Positions 8,052-15,878 of a stretch of 64,000 nt of DNA are shown piece after piece; positions within the stretch are counted from its first letter, which is position 1; every line of letters begins with the position of its first letter. Source of the DNA: Polaromonas sp. (GTDB taxonomy: Bacteria; Pseudomonadota; Gammaproteobacteria; Burkholderiales; Burkholderiaceae_C); the NCBI GenBank assembly GCA_013297865.1, contig JAAFIP010000016.1, positions 1-64,000 of the forward strand, given 5' to 3'. Made by a program: the position numbers and the translations under genes. Below the pieces are notes generated by a model that saw only the letters and a program-made list of their open reading frames with translations, was not told the DNA's origin and did not search any database.

Positions 8052-11027
8052 TTACGCTTTTTCTACGTTGCAGACGGTGGTCTTGGTCTCTTGCATCATG
8101 GTGACGCTGTCGTAACCGTAGGTGGTGGCGGTGTTGATCGCCTCGCCGCGCACGACAGGCGCAGCACCTGCCGGGTAGCTGGACAGCATGTCCTTGCCCT
8201 GCCAGTGGCCCGAGAAGTGGAAGGGCATGAACACGGTGTCGGCGCCAACACGCTCGGTCACCATGGCCATCATGTTCAGGCGCGCACCTGTGGGAGTGCT
8301 GACCCAGACGCGGTCGCCATTTTTCACGCCACGGTCGGCGGCGGCTTTGGGGTTCAGCTCGATGAACATGTCCTGCTGCAGTTCGGCCAGCCAGGGGTTG
8401 GAGCGCGTCTCTTCGCCGCCACCTTCGTACTCGACCAAACGGCCCGAGGTCATGATCAGTGGGTACTTTTCATGCACTTTCTTGGCAATGTTTTCCTGCT
8501 GGATTGACTTGTACAGCGTGGGCAGGCGCCAGAAGGCTTTTCTGTCGTCGTGCGTGGGGTATTTGGCCATCAGGTCAGGACGGTTGCCATACAGCGGCTC
8601 GCGGTGCTGAGGCACAGCATCGGGGAAGTTCCACACCACCGCACGCGCCTTGGCGTTGCCAAACGGGTGGCAGCCATGGTTTTGCATGAACACGCGAATC
8701 ATGCCGCCGGAGCTGTCAGTCTTCCAGTTTTTGCCTTCGGCCAGTGGCTTCTCAGCCTCGGTCAGCTCATCCCACCAGCCCAGTTTCTTGAGCAGGATGT
8801 GGTCCAGCTCGGGGTAGCCTGTGGTGATGTCTGCACCTTTGGAGTGTGAGCCGTCTTCGGCCAGCAGGTTGGCACCGTCTTTTTCGACACCAAAGTTGGC
8901 ACGGAAGTTACCGCCACCGTCCATGACGTGCTTGCTGGTGTCATACAGATTGGGCGAGCCGGGGTGCTTGAGGGCTGGGGTGCCGTAGCAGGGCCATGGC
9001 AGACCGAAGTAGTCGCCTGTCATGTCGTAGCCGGTTTCCTTGTCTTTGCCGCCTTTGGACTTGAGCGTTTTCACGTCAAAGTTGCCCATGTTGCGCATAT
9101 GCGCTTTCAGGCGCTCGGGGCTTTGGCCGGTGTAGCCAATGGTCCAGACCGACTTGTTGATCTCGCGCAGGATGTCTTCGGGCACGGGCTCGTCCATGCC
9201 TTTGACTTTCTGCATTTTGTAGTTCTTGGAGAGCTCGGCAGCAAAGCCCAGCTTCTCGGCGAACTGGTGCATGATCATGTGGTCGGAGCGGCTCTCCCAC
9301 AAAGGCTCAATCACCTTCTCGCGCCACTGGATGGAGCGGTTGGACGCCGTGGCCGAGCCACTGGTTTCAAACTGGGTAGCTGCCGGCAATAGGTACACCG
9401 CACGATTCGGATTCAAATCTTCGGCTTTGCCAGGCATCGCTGCCATGGCTGCTGTAGCTGACGGATACGGGTCTACCACGACCAGCAAGTCCAGCTTGTC
9501 CATGGCGCGCTTCATCTCCAAACCACGGGTTTGCGAGTTGGGCGCATGGCCCCAGAAGAACACAGCGCGCAGGTTGCTGTCCTGGTCGATCAGCTCGTTT
9601 TTCTCCAGCACGCCATCAATCCAGCGCGACACCGTCATGCCAGGCTTGGTCATCATGGCAGGCGTGGCATATTGCTTCTTGATCCACTCGTAATCCACGT
9701 TCCAGGCCTTGGCAAAATGCCTCCACGAGCCTTCGACCAGGCCGTAGTAGCCGGGCAGTGAATCAGGGTTGGGGCCGACGTCGGTAGCGCCCTGCACGTT
9801 GTCGTGGCCGCGGAAGATGTTGGTGCCGCCGCCGCTCTTGCCCACGTTGCCCAAGGCAAGCTGCAAGATGCACGATGCACGCACCATGGCGTTGCCGATG
9901 GTGTGCTGGGTTTGGCCCATGCACCAGACGATGGTGCCAGGGCGATGCTCGTTGAGCATGGCGGCCACTTTGGCCATCTGCGCTTCGTTGACACCGCAGG
10001 CTTCTTCTACCTTGTCGGGTGTCCACTTGGCCAGCACTTCTTCCTTGATCTTGTCCATGCCGAAGACACGGTCATTGATGTATTGCTTGTCTTCCCAGCC
10101 GTTTTTAAAGATGTGGTGCAACAGGCCAAACAGGAACGGAATGTCCGAGCCCGAGCGGATGCGCACAAACTCGTCGGCCTTGGCGGCCGTGCGGGTAAAG
10201 CGCGGATCCACCACGATCATCTTGGTGCCGGTTTCTTTGGCGTGCAGCATGTGCAGCAGCGACACGGGGTGTGCCTCGGCAGCATTGGAGCCAATGTACA
10301 GAGCGAGCTTGCTGTTTTGCATGTCGTTGTACGAGTTGGTCATCGCGCCGTAGCCCCAGGTGTTGGCTACGCCAGCGACCGTGGTGGAGTGGCAGATACG
10401 CGCCTGGTGGTCGCAGTTATTGCTACCCCAGAAGCTGACAAACTTGCGCAGCAGATAGGCCTGCTCGTTGTTGTGCTTGGACGAGCCCACAAAATACACG
10501 CTGTCAGGGCCGCTGGCTTTTTTCAGCTCCAGCATCTTGGCGCTGATCTCATTGAGTGCGGTGTCCCAGCTGATGCGTTCGTATTTGCCGTTAACCAGCT
10601 TCATCGGGTAGCGCAGACGGAACTCGCCGTGACCATGCTCGCGCAGGGCGGCGCCTTTGGCGCAGTGCGCGCCCAGGTTGATAGGCGAATCAAACACCGG
10701 CTCCTGGCGCACCCACACGCCGTTTTCCACTACAGCGTCCACCGCGCAGCCCACTGAGCAGTGCGTGCAGATCGTGCGTTTGACTTCGATCTTGCCGTCG
10801 CCCAGGATGGAGCCGCCTTGGGCCGCTTTGGCTTTTTTCACCAGGGTCAGCTGGGTGGCCGCAATGCCTACGCCCACACCCAGACCAGAGCGGCGCAAGA
10901 AGGCGCGGCGGTCCATGGTGGGAATAGCTTGCGTCAAACCACGCGAGAGGCTGTGTACGAAAGGCGAACGTGCGCCATCGCGCTGGCTTGCACCGTGAAC
11001 AGTGCCAGACTTTTTAGTTAACAACAT
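8052..11027 (-). CDS. fdhA: Formate dehydrogenase alpha subunit, Mo/W-bis-MGD, Tat-exported
   Basis: The catalytic subunit (991 aa) oxidises formate to CO2. A twin-arginine signal (MDRRAFLRRSGLG, from residue 38) follows an N-terminal extension of the kind often seen in beta-proteobacterial FdhA; a start at residue 38 is also possible. A [4Fe-4S] cluster is bound by C87, C90, C94 and C122. The active-site motif QARICHS gives C212 followed by H213, so this is a cysteine rather than selenocysteine enzyme. The C-terminal molydopterin dinucleotide-binding domain includes SGRLVEYEGGGEETR. It heads the fdhA-fdhB-lipoprotein-fdhC cluster behind a small Tat gene. Sequence does not tell Mo from W. Confidence 0.97.
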   Translation of the reverse strand: MLLTKKSGTVHGASQRDGARSPFVHSLSRGLTQAIPTMDRRAFLRRSGLGVGVGIAATQLTLVKKAKAAQGGSILGDGKIEVKRTICTHCSVGCAVDAVVENGVWVRQEPVFDSPINLGAHCAKGAALREHGHGEFRLRYPMKLVNGKYERISWDTALNEISAKMLELKKASGPDSVYFVGSSKHNNEQAYLLRKFVSFWGSNNCDHQARICHSTTVAGVANTWGYGAMTNSYNDMQNSKLALYIGSNAAEAHPVSLLHMLHAKETGTKMIVVDPRFTRTAAKADEFVRIRSGSDIPFLFGLLHHIFKNGWEDKQYINDRVFGMDKIKEEVLAKWTPDKVEEACGVNEAQMAKVAAMLNEHRPGTIVWCMGQTQHTIGNAMVRASCILQLALGNVGKSGGGTNIFRGHDNVQGATDVGPNPDSLPGYYGLVEGSWRHFAKAWNVDYEWIKKQYATPAMMTKPGMTVSRWIDGVLEKNELIDQDSNLRAVFFWGHAPNSQTRGLEMKRAMDKLDLLVVVDPYPSATAAMAAMPGKAEDLNPNRAVYLLPAATQFETSGSATASNRSIQWREKVIEPLWESRSDHMIMHQFAEKLGFAAELSKNYKMQKVKGMDEPVPEDILREINKSVWTIGYTGQSPERLKAHMRNMGNFDVKTLKSKGGKDKETGYDMTGDYFGLPWPCYGTPALKHPGSPNLYDTSKHVMDGGGNFRANFGVEKDGANLLAEDGSHSKGADITTGYPELDHILLKKLGWWDELTEAEKPLAEGKNWKTDSSGGMIRVFMQNHGCHPFGNAKARAVVWNFPDAVPQHREPLYGNRPDLMAKYPTHDDRKAFWRLPTLYKSIQQENIAKKVHEKYPLIMTSGRLVEYEGGGEETRSNPWLAELQQDMFIELNPKAAADRGVKNGDRVWVSTPTGARLNMMAMVTERVGADTVFMPFHFSGHWQGKDMLSSYPAGAAPVVRGEAINTATTYGYDSVTMMQETKTTVCNVEKA

Positions 11028-11050
11028 AAAACACTCCGAAAGTGAGGGAG

Positions 11051-11257
11051 TTAAACAAGAGCAGTGCGGTAGTAATGCTTGACGTGTTCAGACACGGTGT
11101 AGCCGCCGCCTTTTTCGGGCGCGGGCTTGGGCGCTTCGGCGCTGGCCTCGGTGGCCTTGATACTGGGGAGTGCGGCCACGGTAGCTACGACCGCACCTGC
11201 CGCAGCAGTGCCAAACAGGAGCCCACGGCGCGTGGACTGTGCTGGTGTTTTGTTCAT
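11051..11257 (-). CDS. Formate dehydrogenase region small Tat-target protein
   Basis: A 68-aa protein with a twin-arginine leader (STRRGLLFGTAAAG) and a short tail ending HVKHYYRTALV. It matches the short family found immediately upstream of Tat-exported FDH catalytic genes (the family I know as TIGR02811, formate region TAT target). Its role is unproven; proposals include a chaperone or a small subunit. It lies 23 bp before fdhA on the same strand and is the first gene after the AT-rich region 11258-11437, so it probably opens the fdhA operon. Confidence 0.85.
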   Translation of the reverse strand: MNKTPAQSTRRGLLFGTAAAGAVVATVAALPSIKATEASAEAPKPAPEKGGGYTVSEHVKHYYRTALV

Positions 11258-11437
11258 ATATTTGTCTCCGTACAGCGTTAAATTATTAACCTACTTACTA
11301 TATACCCAATGGGCGTAATGCACCAGTAATGAGCGCGATTTGTCGCTAAATCTCATCTCGGGAAAACACTTACCTTTACGTCATTATTGGACTAGTCCAT
11401 TAAAAAATTAAATCGAACGAATTACCGCAATCCGCGC
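11258..11437 (-). promoter_or_regulatory. AT-rich probable promoter region of the fdhA operon with a perfect palindrome
   Basis: This 180-bp gap between the TorD-like gene and the small Tat gene is conspicuously AT-rich in a GC-rich locus. It contains a perfect 12-bp palindrome TGGACTAGTCCA at 11388-11399, flanked by an A/T run, a plausible operator. A promoter for the membrane FDH operon is expected here, but I could not pick -35/-10 boxes with confidence. Confidence 0.45.
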
Positions 11438-12049
11438 CTACACCAGCATGTCGAAACCTTGCTGCTCAACACTTAAAAATGCGCTGGTAAATCCTGCCAG
11501 CGCAGCATAGAGCCTGGCACGCGGATGCGCAGCCACTGCGTCGCACATGGCTGCTGTCCAGGCTTGCACATGGTCACCGAAAAAAGCCTTTTGATGCGTG
11601 AGGTTGGCTACGGCCACATCGTCGCCGGCAATCAGATAGCGCATCACCTCACACAGATAGGCAAAGTGGTCTTCTGTCTCGGGCATGGTCTCGTCGCGCT
11701 CCAGGCCCAGCCGGGTCAGATCGCTGCGCAGGCGAGCCAGCGGCTTTTCGTTGAGAAAACCGCTCAGGTAATGTGAGCCAAACAGATACACCTCGGGCTT
11801 GCCTACGCCACCGAACAGCGCGTTGTATTCGCTGGCAATAGCAGCGTCGTCGGCCTCGCGCGCGGCGGCTACCACCGCGCGCCACGGCGCCTCCAGCAGA
11901 CCGCCCTGTGCGGGTGCCTCGGTCACGGCAACACGAAGTTGCGCTAGCAGGTCGGGCGTGGGCGGGGCGTAGTACAGGGCTGCCAGCAGGCCATAGACCT
12001 CGGCACGCGCCGTTTCTTCATCCAGGGTGGATCCAGACAGTTCGCTCAT
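11438..12049 (-). CDS. TorD/DmsD-family molybdoenzyme chaperone
   Basis: A 203-aa cytoplasmic all-helical chaperone of the TorD family. Typical features are the N-terminal RAEVYGLLAALYY, the LFGG segment, the YLSGFLNEKPLARLRSDLTRLG stretch split by a short loop, and the EDHFAYLCEVMRYLI helix. These proteins bind the twin-arginine signal and apo-enzyme of molybdoproteins until cofactor is inserted, so FdhA is the likely client. Its ATG overlaps the stop of the preceding polyferredoxin gene (12046-12049), indicating coupling. The client is inferred from neighbours. Confidence 0.88.
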   Translation of the reverse strand: MSELSGSTLDEETARAEVYGLLAALYYAPPTPDLLAQLRVAVTEAPAQGGLLEAPWRAVVAAAREADDAAIASEYNALFGGVGKPEVYLFGSHYLSGFLNEKPLARLRSDLTRLGLERDETMPETEDHFAYLCEVMRYLIAGDDVAVANLTHQKAFFGDHVQAWTAAMCDAVAAHPRARLYAALAGFTSAFLSVEQQGFDMLV

Positions 12050-14157
12050 AGGTTGTTGATCTTGCTTTCGTTGTCAGCAGAATAGATGTCAATCACGCGG
12101 CAGTCGCCACACATTTTGAGGCGGTTCAGCGCTTCGCCCTGGAACATGGCGTGCCCTGCCAGCTTGCCCAACATGGCCTCGATGGCTTTGAGGGTGCCAA
12201 AGGGCTTTTTGCAGCGCATGCACTGGTAGGGCGGCACTTCGTTGAGCACCTGCGGCTCACGCCGTGCAGTCGTCAGCAGCAGGCGCGGCTGCAGGGTGAT
12301 GGCGTTTTCGGGGCAGGTTGTCACGCACAGCCCGCACTGCACGCAGTTTTTCTCGATGATGCGCAACTGGGGTCGCTCGGCGTTGTCCTGCAGCGCGCTG
12401 GCCGGGCAGGCGCTGACACAGCTCAGGCACAGCGTGCAAGTGTCTTTGTTGACCTGCAGTGTGCCAAAAGGCGCGCCCGCAGCGGGCAGCGCAATAGACT
12501 GCGGCAGCGTGCTGGGGCTGGTCTTGGCAGCGGGTGCGTGGGTGATCAGATGGTCCAGCGCCAGGTCCAGCGTGCTGCGCTTTTCGGCGGCGATGGCAAA
12601 GCGCGCTGGCGTAGCGGGCACGCTCTGGCGGGTCTGCCCCAGCGCCTGCAATGCGGTGTCCAGGCTGGCGGCATCGCGCGCCTTGATCAGCGCCAGATGG
12701 GTGCCTGCATAGCCCAGGCCACGCAGCACGGCCTGGCCTACATCCATCTGCTGCTGCAAACCGATCAGATAGTCTGGCGCCTCTTCGTCGCTGGTGAGCA
12801 CCGCAATCTGCGCAGCCCCCATAGCGATGGCGCTGAGCCACACATCCAGGCCGATGCTGGCGGTGTGCCACAGGGCCACGGGAATCACGTTGTGCGGCAC
12901 GCCATGGGCTTTTCTGAGTTGTGCGGCGCGGCCCAACTGCTCGACCAGGCTCTGGCCCTTGCCCTGACTGTGCAGCAACAGCACGGCATCTTTGCCACCG
13001 GCTGTGGCGTAGGTGCTGAGCAGGGTTTTGAGCTTGACGCCCTGCTCGTTGGCGCGCGGGTAGCCATAGGTGAGTGCACCCGTGGGGCACACGGTGGTGC
13101 AGGCGCCGCAGCCCACGCACAGATGGGGATTGACCTTGATCTGCTGACGCTTTTTCTCGCTGCTGATCGCTTTGGCAGAACAGATGTCGATGCAGGCATT
13201 GCAGCCGATAGAGTCGTTGCGCGCGTGGGCACACAGCTTTTGTTTGTAGGCAAAGAACTTGGGCTTGTCAAACTCGCCCACCATGTCGCGCAGCTTGATC
13301 AAGCTGGCAATGCTGGCATCTTTGAAATAGCCCTGGGGCGCAGCATGCCAGTCGATCAGCGGTTGGGCGGAGAGATCCAGCACCATGTCGAACTGCTCGC
13401 TCAGGCTCTGCGGCTCGCGGCTAAAGTCGATCGCGCCCGCTACATCACAGACCTTGACACAGGCGCGGTGGCTTTGGCATTGGTCCATGTTGACCTGGAA
13501 ATCCAGGCCAATGGCCTGCTCTGGACAGGCGGCTACGCAGGCGTTGCAGCGGGTGCAAAGATCCAGGTCAATCGGGTTGCTGCGCTGCCACTGCAACTCA
13601 AACGCGCCCAGCCAGCCGCTGAGCTGCTCGATCTTGCCGGTCAGGTGCGGGTACTTGCGCTCCTGGCCGCCCGCCTGCTGCTGGCCCGCGCTGGTTGAAA
13701 ATATCGTCACGCTCAAGGTGTCACTGAGCACATCGGCCGCCTGCGTGGCTGCATCGAGCGCGCCAACAATTAGCAGTCGGCCCTGACTTTTGTAGGTGAC
13801 AGTGGCCACGGGCTCAGGCTCGGGCAGATGCGCGGCTGCCAGCAGCGCGGCCAGCTTGGGCATGGCTTGGGAGGCATCCTTGCTCCAGCCGCCGGTTTCG
13901 CGCAGATTGACAAATCGAATGGGCGAGACCACGCCTGCCTTGGCACCTTCGGTTTCTGCCGCCAGCTCGGTAAACAAACGCTGCTCCTGCCCGCAGGCCA
14001 CCACCACATCGTCGCCCGCCTTGATGGCGCGCTGGAAAGCGCCCGCCTCGCGGCGGCACAGGGTGGAGTGAAGGGTTAAGCTTTCATCCAGCGCTGCGCT
14101 GAGCGCCTGGGCGTTCAGTGGCATGGTTTGGTTGCAGTCGCAGATCAGGGTGGTCAT
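12046..14157 (-). CDS. Multi-cluster 4Fe-4S protein of the FDH accessory locus
   Basis: A 703-aa polyferredoxin. The start at 14157 (MTTLICDCNQ) is preferred over upstream in-frame ATGs because the extra residues are low-complexity and overlap the previous gene. An N-terminal region (1-190) is followed by CTRCNACVAACP and CQSHRACVKVC motifs near 205-240. Further motifs are CNACIDIC and CVGCGACTTVCP near 320-365, CTLCLSCVSACP and CVQCGLCVTTCP near 580-625, and a C-terminal CMRCKK...MCGDCR pair. The protein is common beside DUF3305/DUF3306 and TorD genes in beta-proteobacterial FDH loci. An electron-transfer or maturation role is likely but unproven. Its start overlaps the DUF3306 gene by 74 bp. 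Confidence 0.85.
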   Translation of the reverse strand: MTTLICDCNQTMPLNAQALSAALDESLTLHSTLCRREAGAFQRAIKAGDDVVVACGQEQRLFTELAAETEGAKAGVVSPIRFVNLRETGGWSKDASQAMPKLAALLAAAHLPEPEPVATVTYKSQGRLLIVGALDAATQAADVLSDTLSVTIFSTSAGQQQAGGQERKYPHLTGKIEQLSGWLGAFELQWQRSNPIDLDLCTRCNACVAACPEQAIGLDFQVNMDQCQSHRACVKVCDVAGAIDFSREPQSLSEQFDMVLDLSAQPLIDWHAAPQGYFKDASIASLIKLRDMVGEFDKPKFFAYKQKLCAHARNDSIGCNACIDICSAKAISSEKKRQQIKVNPHLCVGCGACTTVCPTGALTYGYPRANEQGVKLKTLLSTYATAGGKDAVLLLHSQGKGQSLVEQLGRAAQLRKAHGVPHNVIPVALWHTASIGLDVWLSAIAMGAAQIAVLTSDEEAPDYLIGLQQQMDVGQAVLRGLGYAGTHLALIKARDAASLDTALQALGQTRQSVPATPARFAIAAEKRSTLDLALDHLITHAPAAKTSPSTLPQSIALPAAGAPFGTLQVNKDTCTLCLSCVSACPASALQDNAERPQLRIIEKNCVQCGLCVTTCPENAITLQPRLLLTTARREPQVLNEVPPYQCMRCKKPFGTLKAIEAMLGKLAGHAMFQGEALNRLKMCGDCRVIDIYSADNESKINNL

Positions 14158-14860
14158 GGGCGGGTGGGCTGGCAGCGGGGAGCGCTGGCTGGCTGGCTGG
14201 GTCAGTGAGAAGGTCTGGTGAATCTTGGGCTGGGGCGGCGGGAGCGGCTGAGCTTGACTGTGCCACGGATTGGGCAGCTGGGCTATCCGCATCATCCCTT
14301 GGAATGGCGGCGCTTTGGCGCTCTGGCGAGGTCGGCTCTTGCCCAAGCTTAGCCTGCTCCTCGTCGTCGCGCTCAAACAGCTTTAAAAACTTCACAGCCA
14401 CCATCTCGCGCAGCATGGACTCGGGGATGGGGTCGGGCTTGGAATAGTCATCCACATAGGTGTCCATCATGTCCATCACGTTGTAGTGCGGATCGGTGAA
14501 CAGCTTTTTCATGGCTGCGTTTTTCACTTCGGGCGTCACATTTTTGGCCATGAAGGGCTTGAAGTCTGACTCGGTGGTCAGTGCCCGCACATCGTCGAGC
14601 GTGAGCGCTGGTACCTCGGGCGCTGGGGCAGCAGAAGCCGCAGGCTCAGTGAAGTCATTTGCTATCAAATTAGTAGCTTCTCCCGCGATATTTTGCTGGG
14701 CTAGAGCCGGATTTACTTGATTATTTGGAGCTTTTTCAGTGGCTACGGGCTTGGGTGCAGGCTCTGCCACAGGCAGGCCCGCCTTGACGGCCTGCTTGCG
14801 CTGCGCCCAGCGGCTCAAAAAGCCGTCACTGCGCGCACCCTCGTCTTTGTGTTCAGCCAT
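14084..14860 (-). CDS. DUF3306 protein, FDH accessory
   Basis: A 258-aa protein starting at ATG 14860 (MAEHKDEGARSDGFLSRWAQRK), the usual DUF3306 N-terminus. The conserved centre (about 95-190) contains FKPFMAKNVTPEVKNAAMKK and LFTDPHYNVMDMMDTYVDDY. The C-terminal 70 residues are low-complexity Ala/Pro/Ser. It overlaps the DUF3305 gene by eight bases and runs 74 bases into the polyferredoxin gene, so the three are probably translated together. Repeat A copy 3 lies in frame in the variable N-terminal linker and encodes ALAQQNIAGEATNLIA. The biochemical function is unknown, but the gene travels with FDH genes. Confidence 0.85.
   Translation of the reverse strand: MAEHKDEGARSDGFLSRWAQRKQAVKAGLPVAEPAPKPVATEKAPNNQVNPALAQQNIAGEATNLIANDFTEPAASAAPAPEVPALTLDDVRALTTESDFKPFMAKNVTPEVKNAAMKKLFTDPHYNVMDMMDTYVDDYSKPDPIPESMLREMVAVKFLKLFERDDEEQAKLGQEPTSPERQSAAIPRDDADSPAAQSVAQSSSAAPAAPAQDSPDLLTDPASQPALPAASPPAHDHPDLRLQPNHATERPGAQRSAG
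14662..14707 (-). repeat. Repeat A, copy 3 (in frame inside the DUF3306 gene)
   Basis: On the minus strand it reads GCTCTAGCCCAGCAAAATAT followed by CGCGGGAGAAGCTACTAATTTGATAG in two parts. It is translated in the shared frame as ALAQQNIAGEATNLIA, between the basic N-terminus and the conserved DUF3306 core. Confidence 0.88.
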
Positions 14861-15416
14861 GGCCAGCGCCCCGGATTTTGTCGGTGCTGACCGAAGCGGG
14901 GTTGCCGAAGCGGTCTTCCAGGCGCTGGAAGCTCTGGGGGCGCTTGCGCTTTTTAGGCTCTTCCACAAAATGCTCCTGCGCAAAAGCGCTCATCCACTCG
15001 ATCACTTCGTCAGGCGCTGGAATCTGGTCCACCTTTTCCTGCGCGTCCAGCCAGCGGCCTGCGTCGTGGTAGCTCAGGCTCACTGCGGTGGGCACGGCCA
15101 TCACTTCTGCACTGATGGCGGGCTCTTCTTCCATGCGCCAGAGCACAAACCAGCACGGCGCCTGGGTGGTGGCGTTGAGGTAGTAGCCCTCAGCATCGTC
15201 TCTGAACAGTTCGACGATGTAGCCTGGATGCAGCCAGCGCTCTTCGTTGTCGTTTTTCACCAGCAAGCGCGGTGTAGTACCAAAGCCTTGTTGTTGTTCC
15301 ACCACGTCATGCAGCACCCAGCGCCAGTCCACCCAACGGGCAGCCGCACCCGTCATGCGCTCTTTGCGCATGGTGACGGCAACCTGGATGCTGGGACGTT
15401 CTTGCATGGTTTGCAT
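14853..15416 (-). CDS. DUF3305 protein, FDH accessory
   Basis: A 187-aa cytoplasmic protein. It begins MQTMQERPSIQVAVTMRKE and contains WVDWRWVLHDVV, PGYIVELFRDDAEGYYLN, and PCWFVLWRMEEE, the DUF3305 pattern, with a C-terminal basic tail (PKKRKRPQSFQRLEDRFG). DUF3305 and DUF3306 genes pair next to FDH genes in many proteobacteria. Their role in assembly is inferred from that linkage only. It is preceded by the inverted pair of element B at 15528-15834, which separates it from fdsA on the same strand. Confidence 0.88.
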   Translation of the reverse strand: MQTMQERPSIQVAVTMRKERMTGAAARWVDWRWVLHDVVEQQQGFGTTPRLLVKNDNEERWLHPGYIVELFRDDAEGYYLNATTQAPCWFVLWRMEEEPAISAEVMAVPTAVSLSYHDAGRWLDAQEKVDQIPAPDEVIEWMSAFAQEHFVEEPKKRKRPQSFQRLEDRFGNPASVSTDKIRGAGHG

Positions 15417-15527
15417 TTTTGCACACTTGCCTGTGGGATTGGCTTACGGTGTCTTTGCCTTGTTTTGTTTGATGTAGTGTTGAGCGGCGCTTGCTTGTTC
15501 ATGCAGTGGTTGAGTTGGGTTTCGCGG

Positions 15528-15632
15528 GATCTGGTCGACGGCGCGCTCAACTCCGCGGCTGTCCCCCGCGGCGGCCTAGGGCCGCCTGCTCCTCCTTGAT
15601 GCCGCTGCGTTGAGCGCACCGTCGACCAGATC
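15528..15632 (-). repeat. Structured element B, copy 1 (left half of inverted pair)
   Basis: Arms 15528-15551 and 15609-15632 form a 24-bp stem with a single difference, a G-U wobble on the minus strand. On that strand the core is GCAGCGGCATCAAGGAGGAG, a GGCGGCC-loop-GGCCGCC hairpin, then GGGGGACAGCCGCGGAG. Confidence 0.8.
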
Positions 15633-15729
15633 TTGCAGGCGTAGTGGCTATTGAGCGGTCGCACGCTGACCGTGCTTAATCCAGGCAAGGTAGTAAATAT
15701 TCAACCGCTCCATGTCCACCGTAGTCGCT

Positions 15730-15834
15730 GCCCCGGCGCTTGGGGTGAGTGGCGCAGCGGCATCAAGGAGGAGTTGGCGGCCCTAGGCCGCCACGGGGGA
15801 CAGCCGCGGAGCCAATCACCCCAAGTGCCGGGGC
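15730..15834 (+). repeat. Structured element B, copy 2 (right half of inverted pair)
   Basis: Arms 15730-15753 and 15811-15834 pair over 24 bp with two differences, one of them a G-U wobble on the + strand. The core is the same as copy 1 (GCAGCGGCATCAAGGAGGAG, hairpin GGCGGCC-CTA-GGCCGCC, GGGGGACAGCCGCGGAG), but the stem sequence is different. It lies 98 bp from copy 1 in the opposite orientation. Together they fill the 460-bp gap between fdsA and the DUF3305 gene. Confidence 0.8.
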
Positions 15835-15878
15835 GTACAAAATAATAAAACTCACTGCGCGGCGAAACGCTTCACAGC

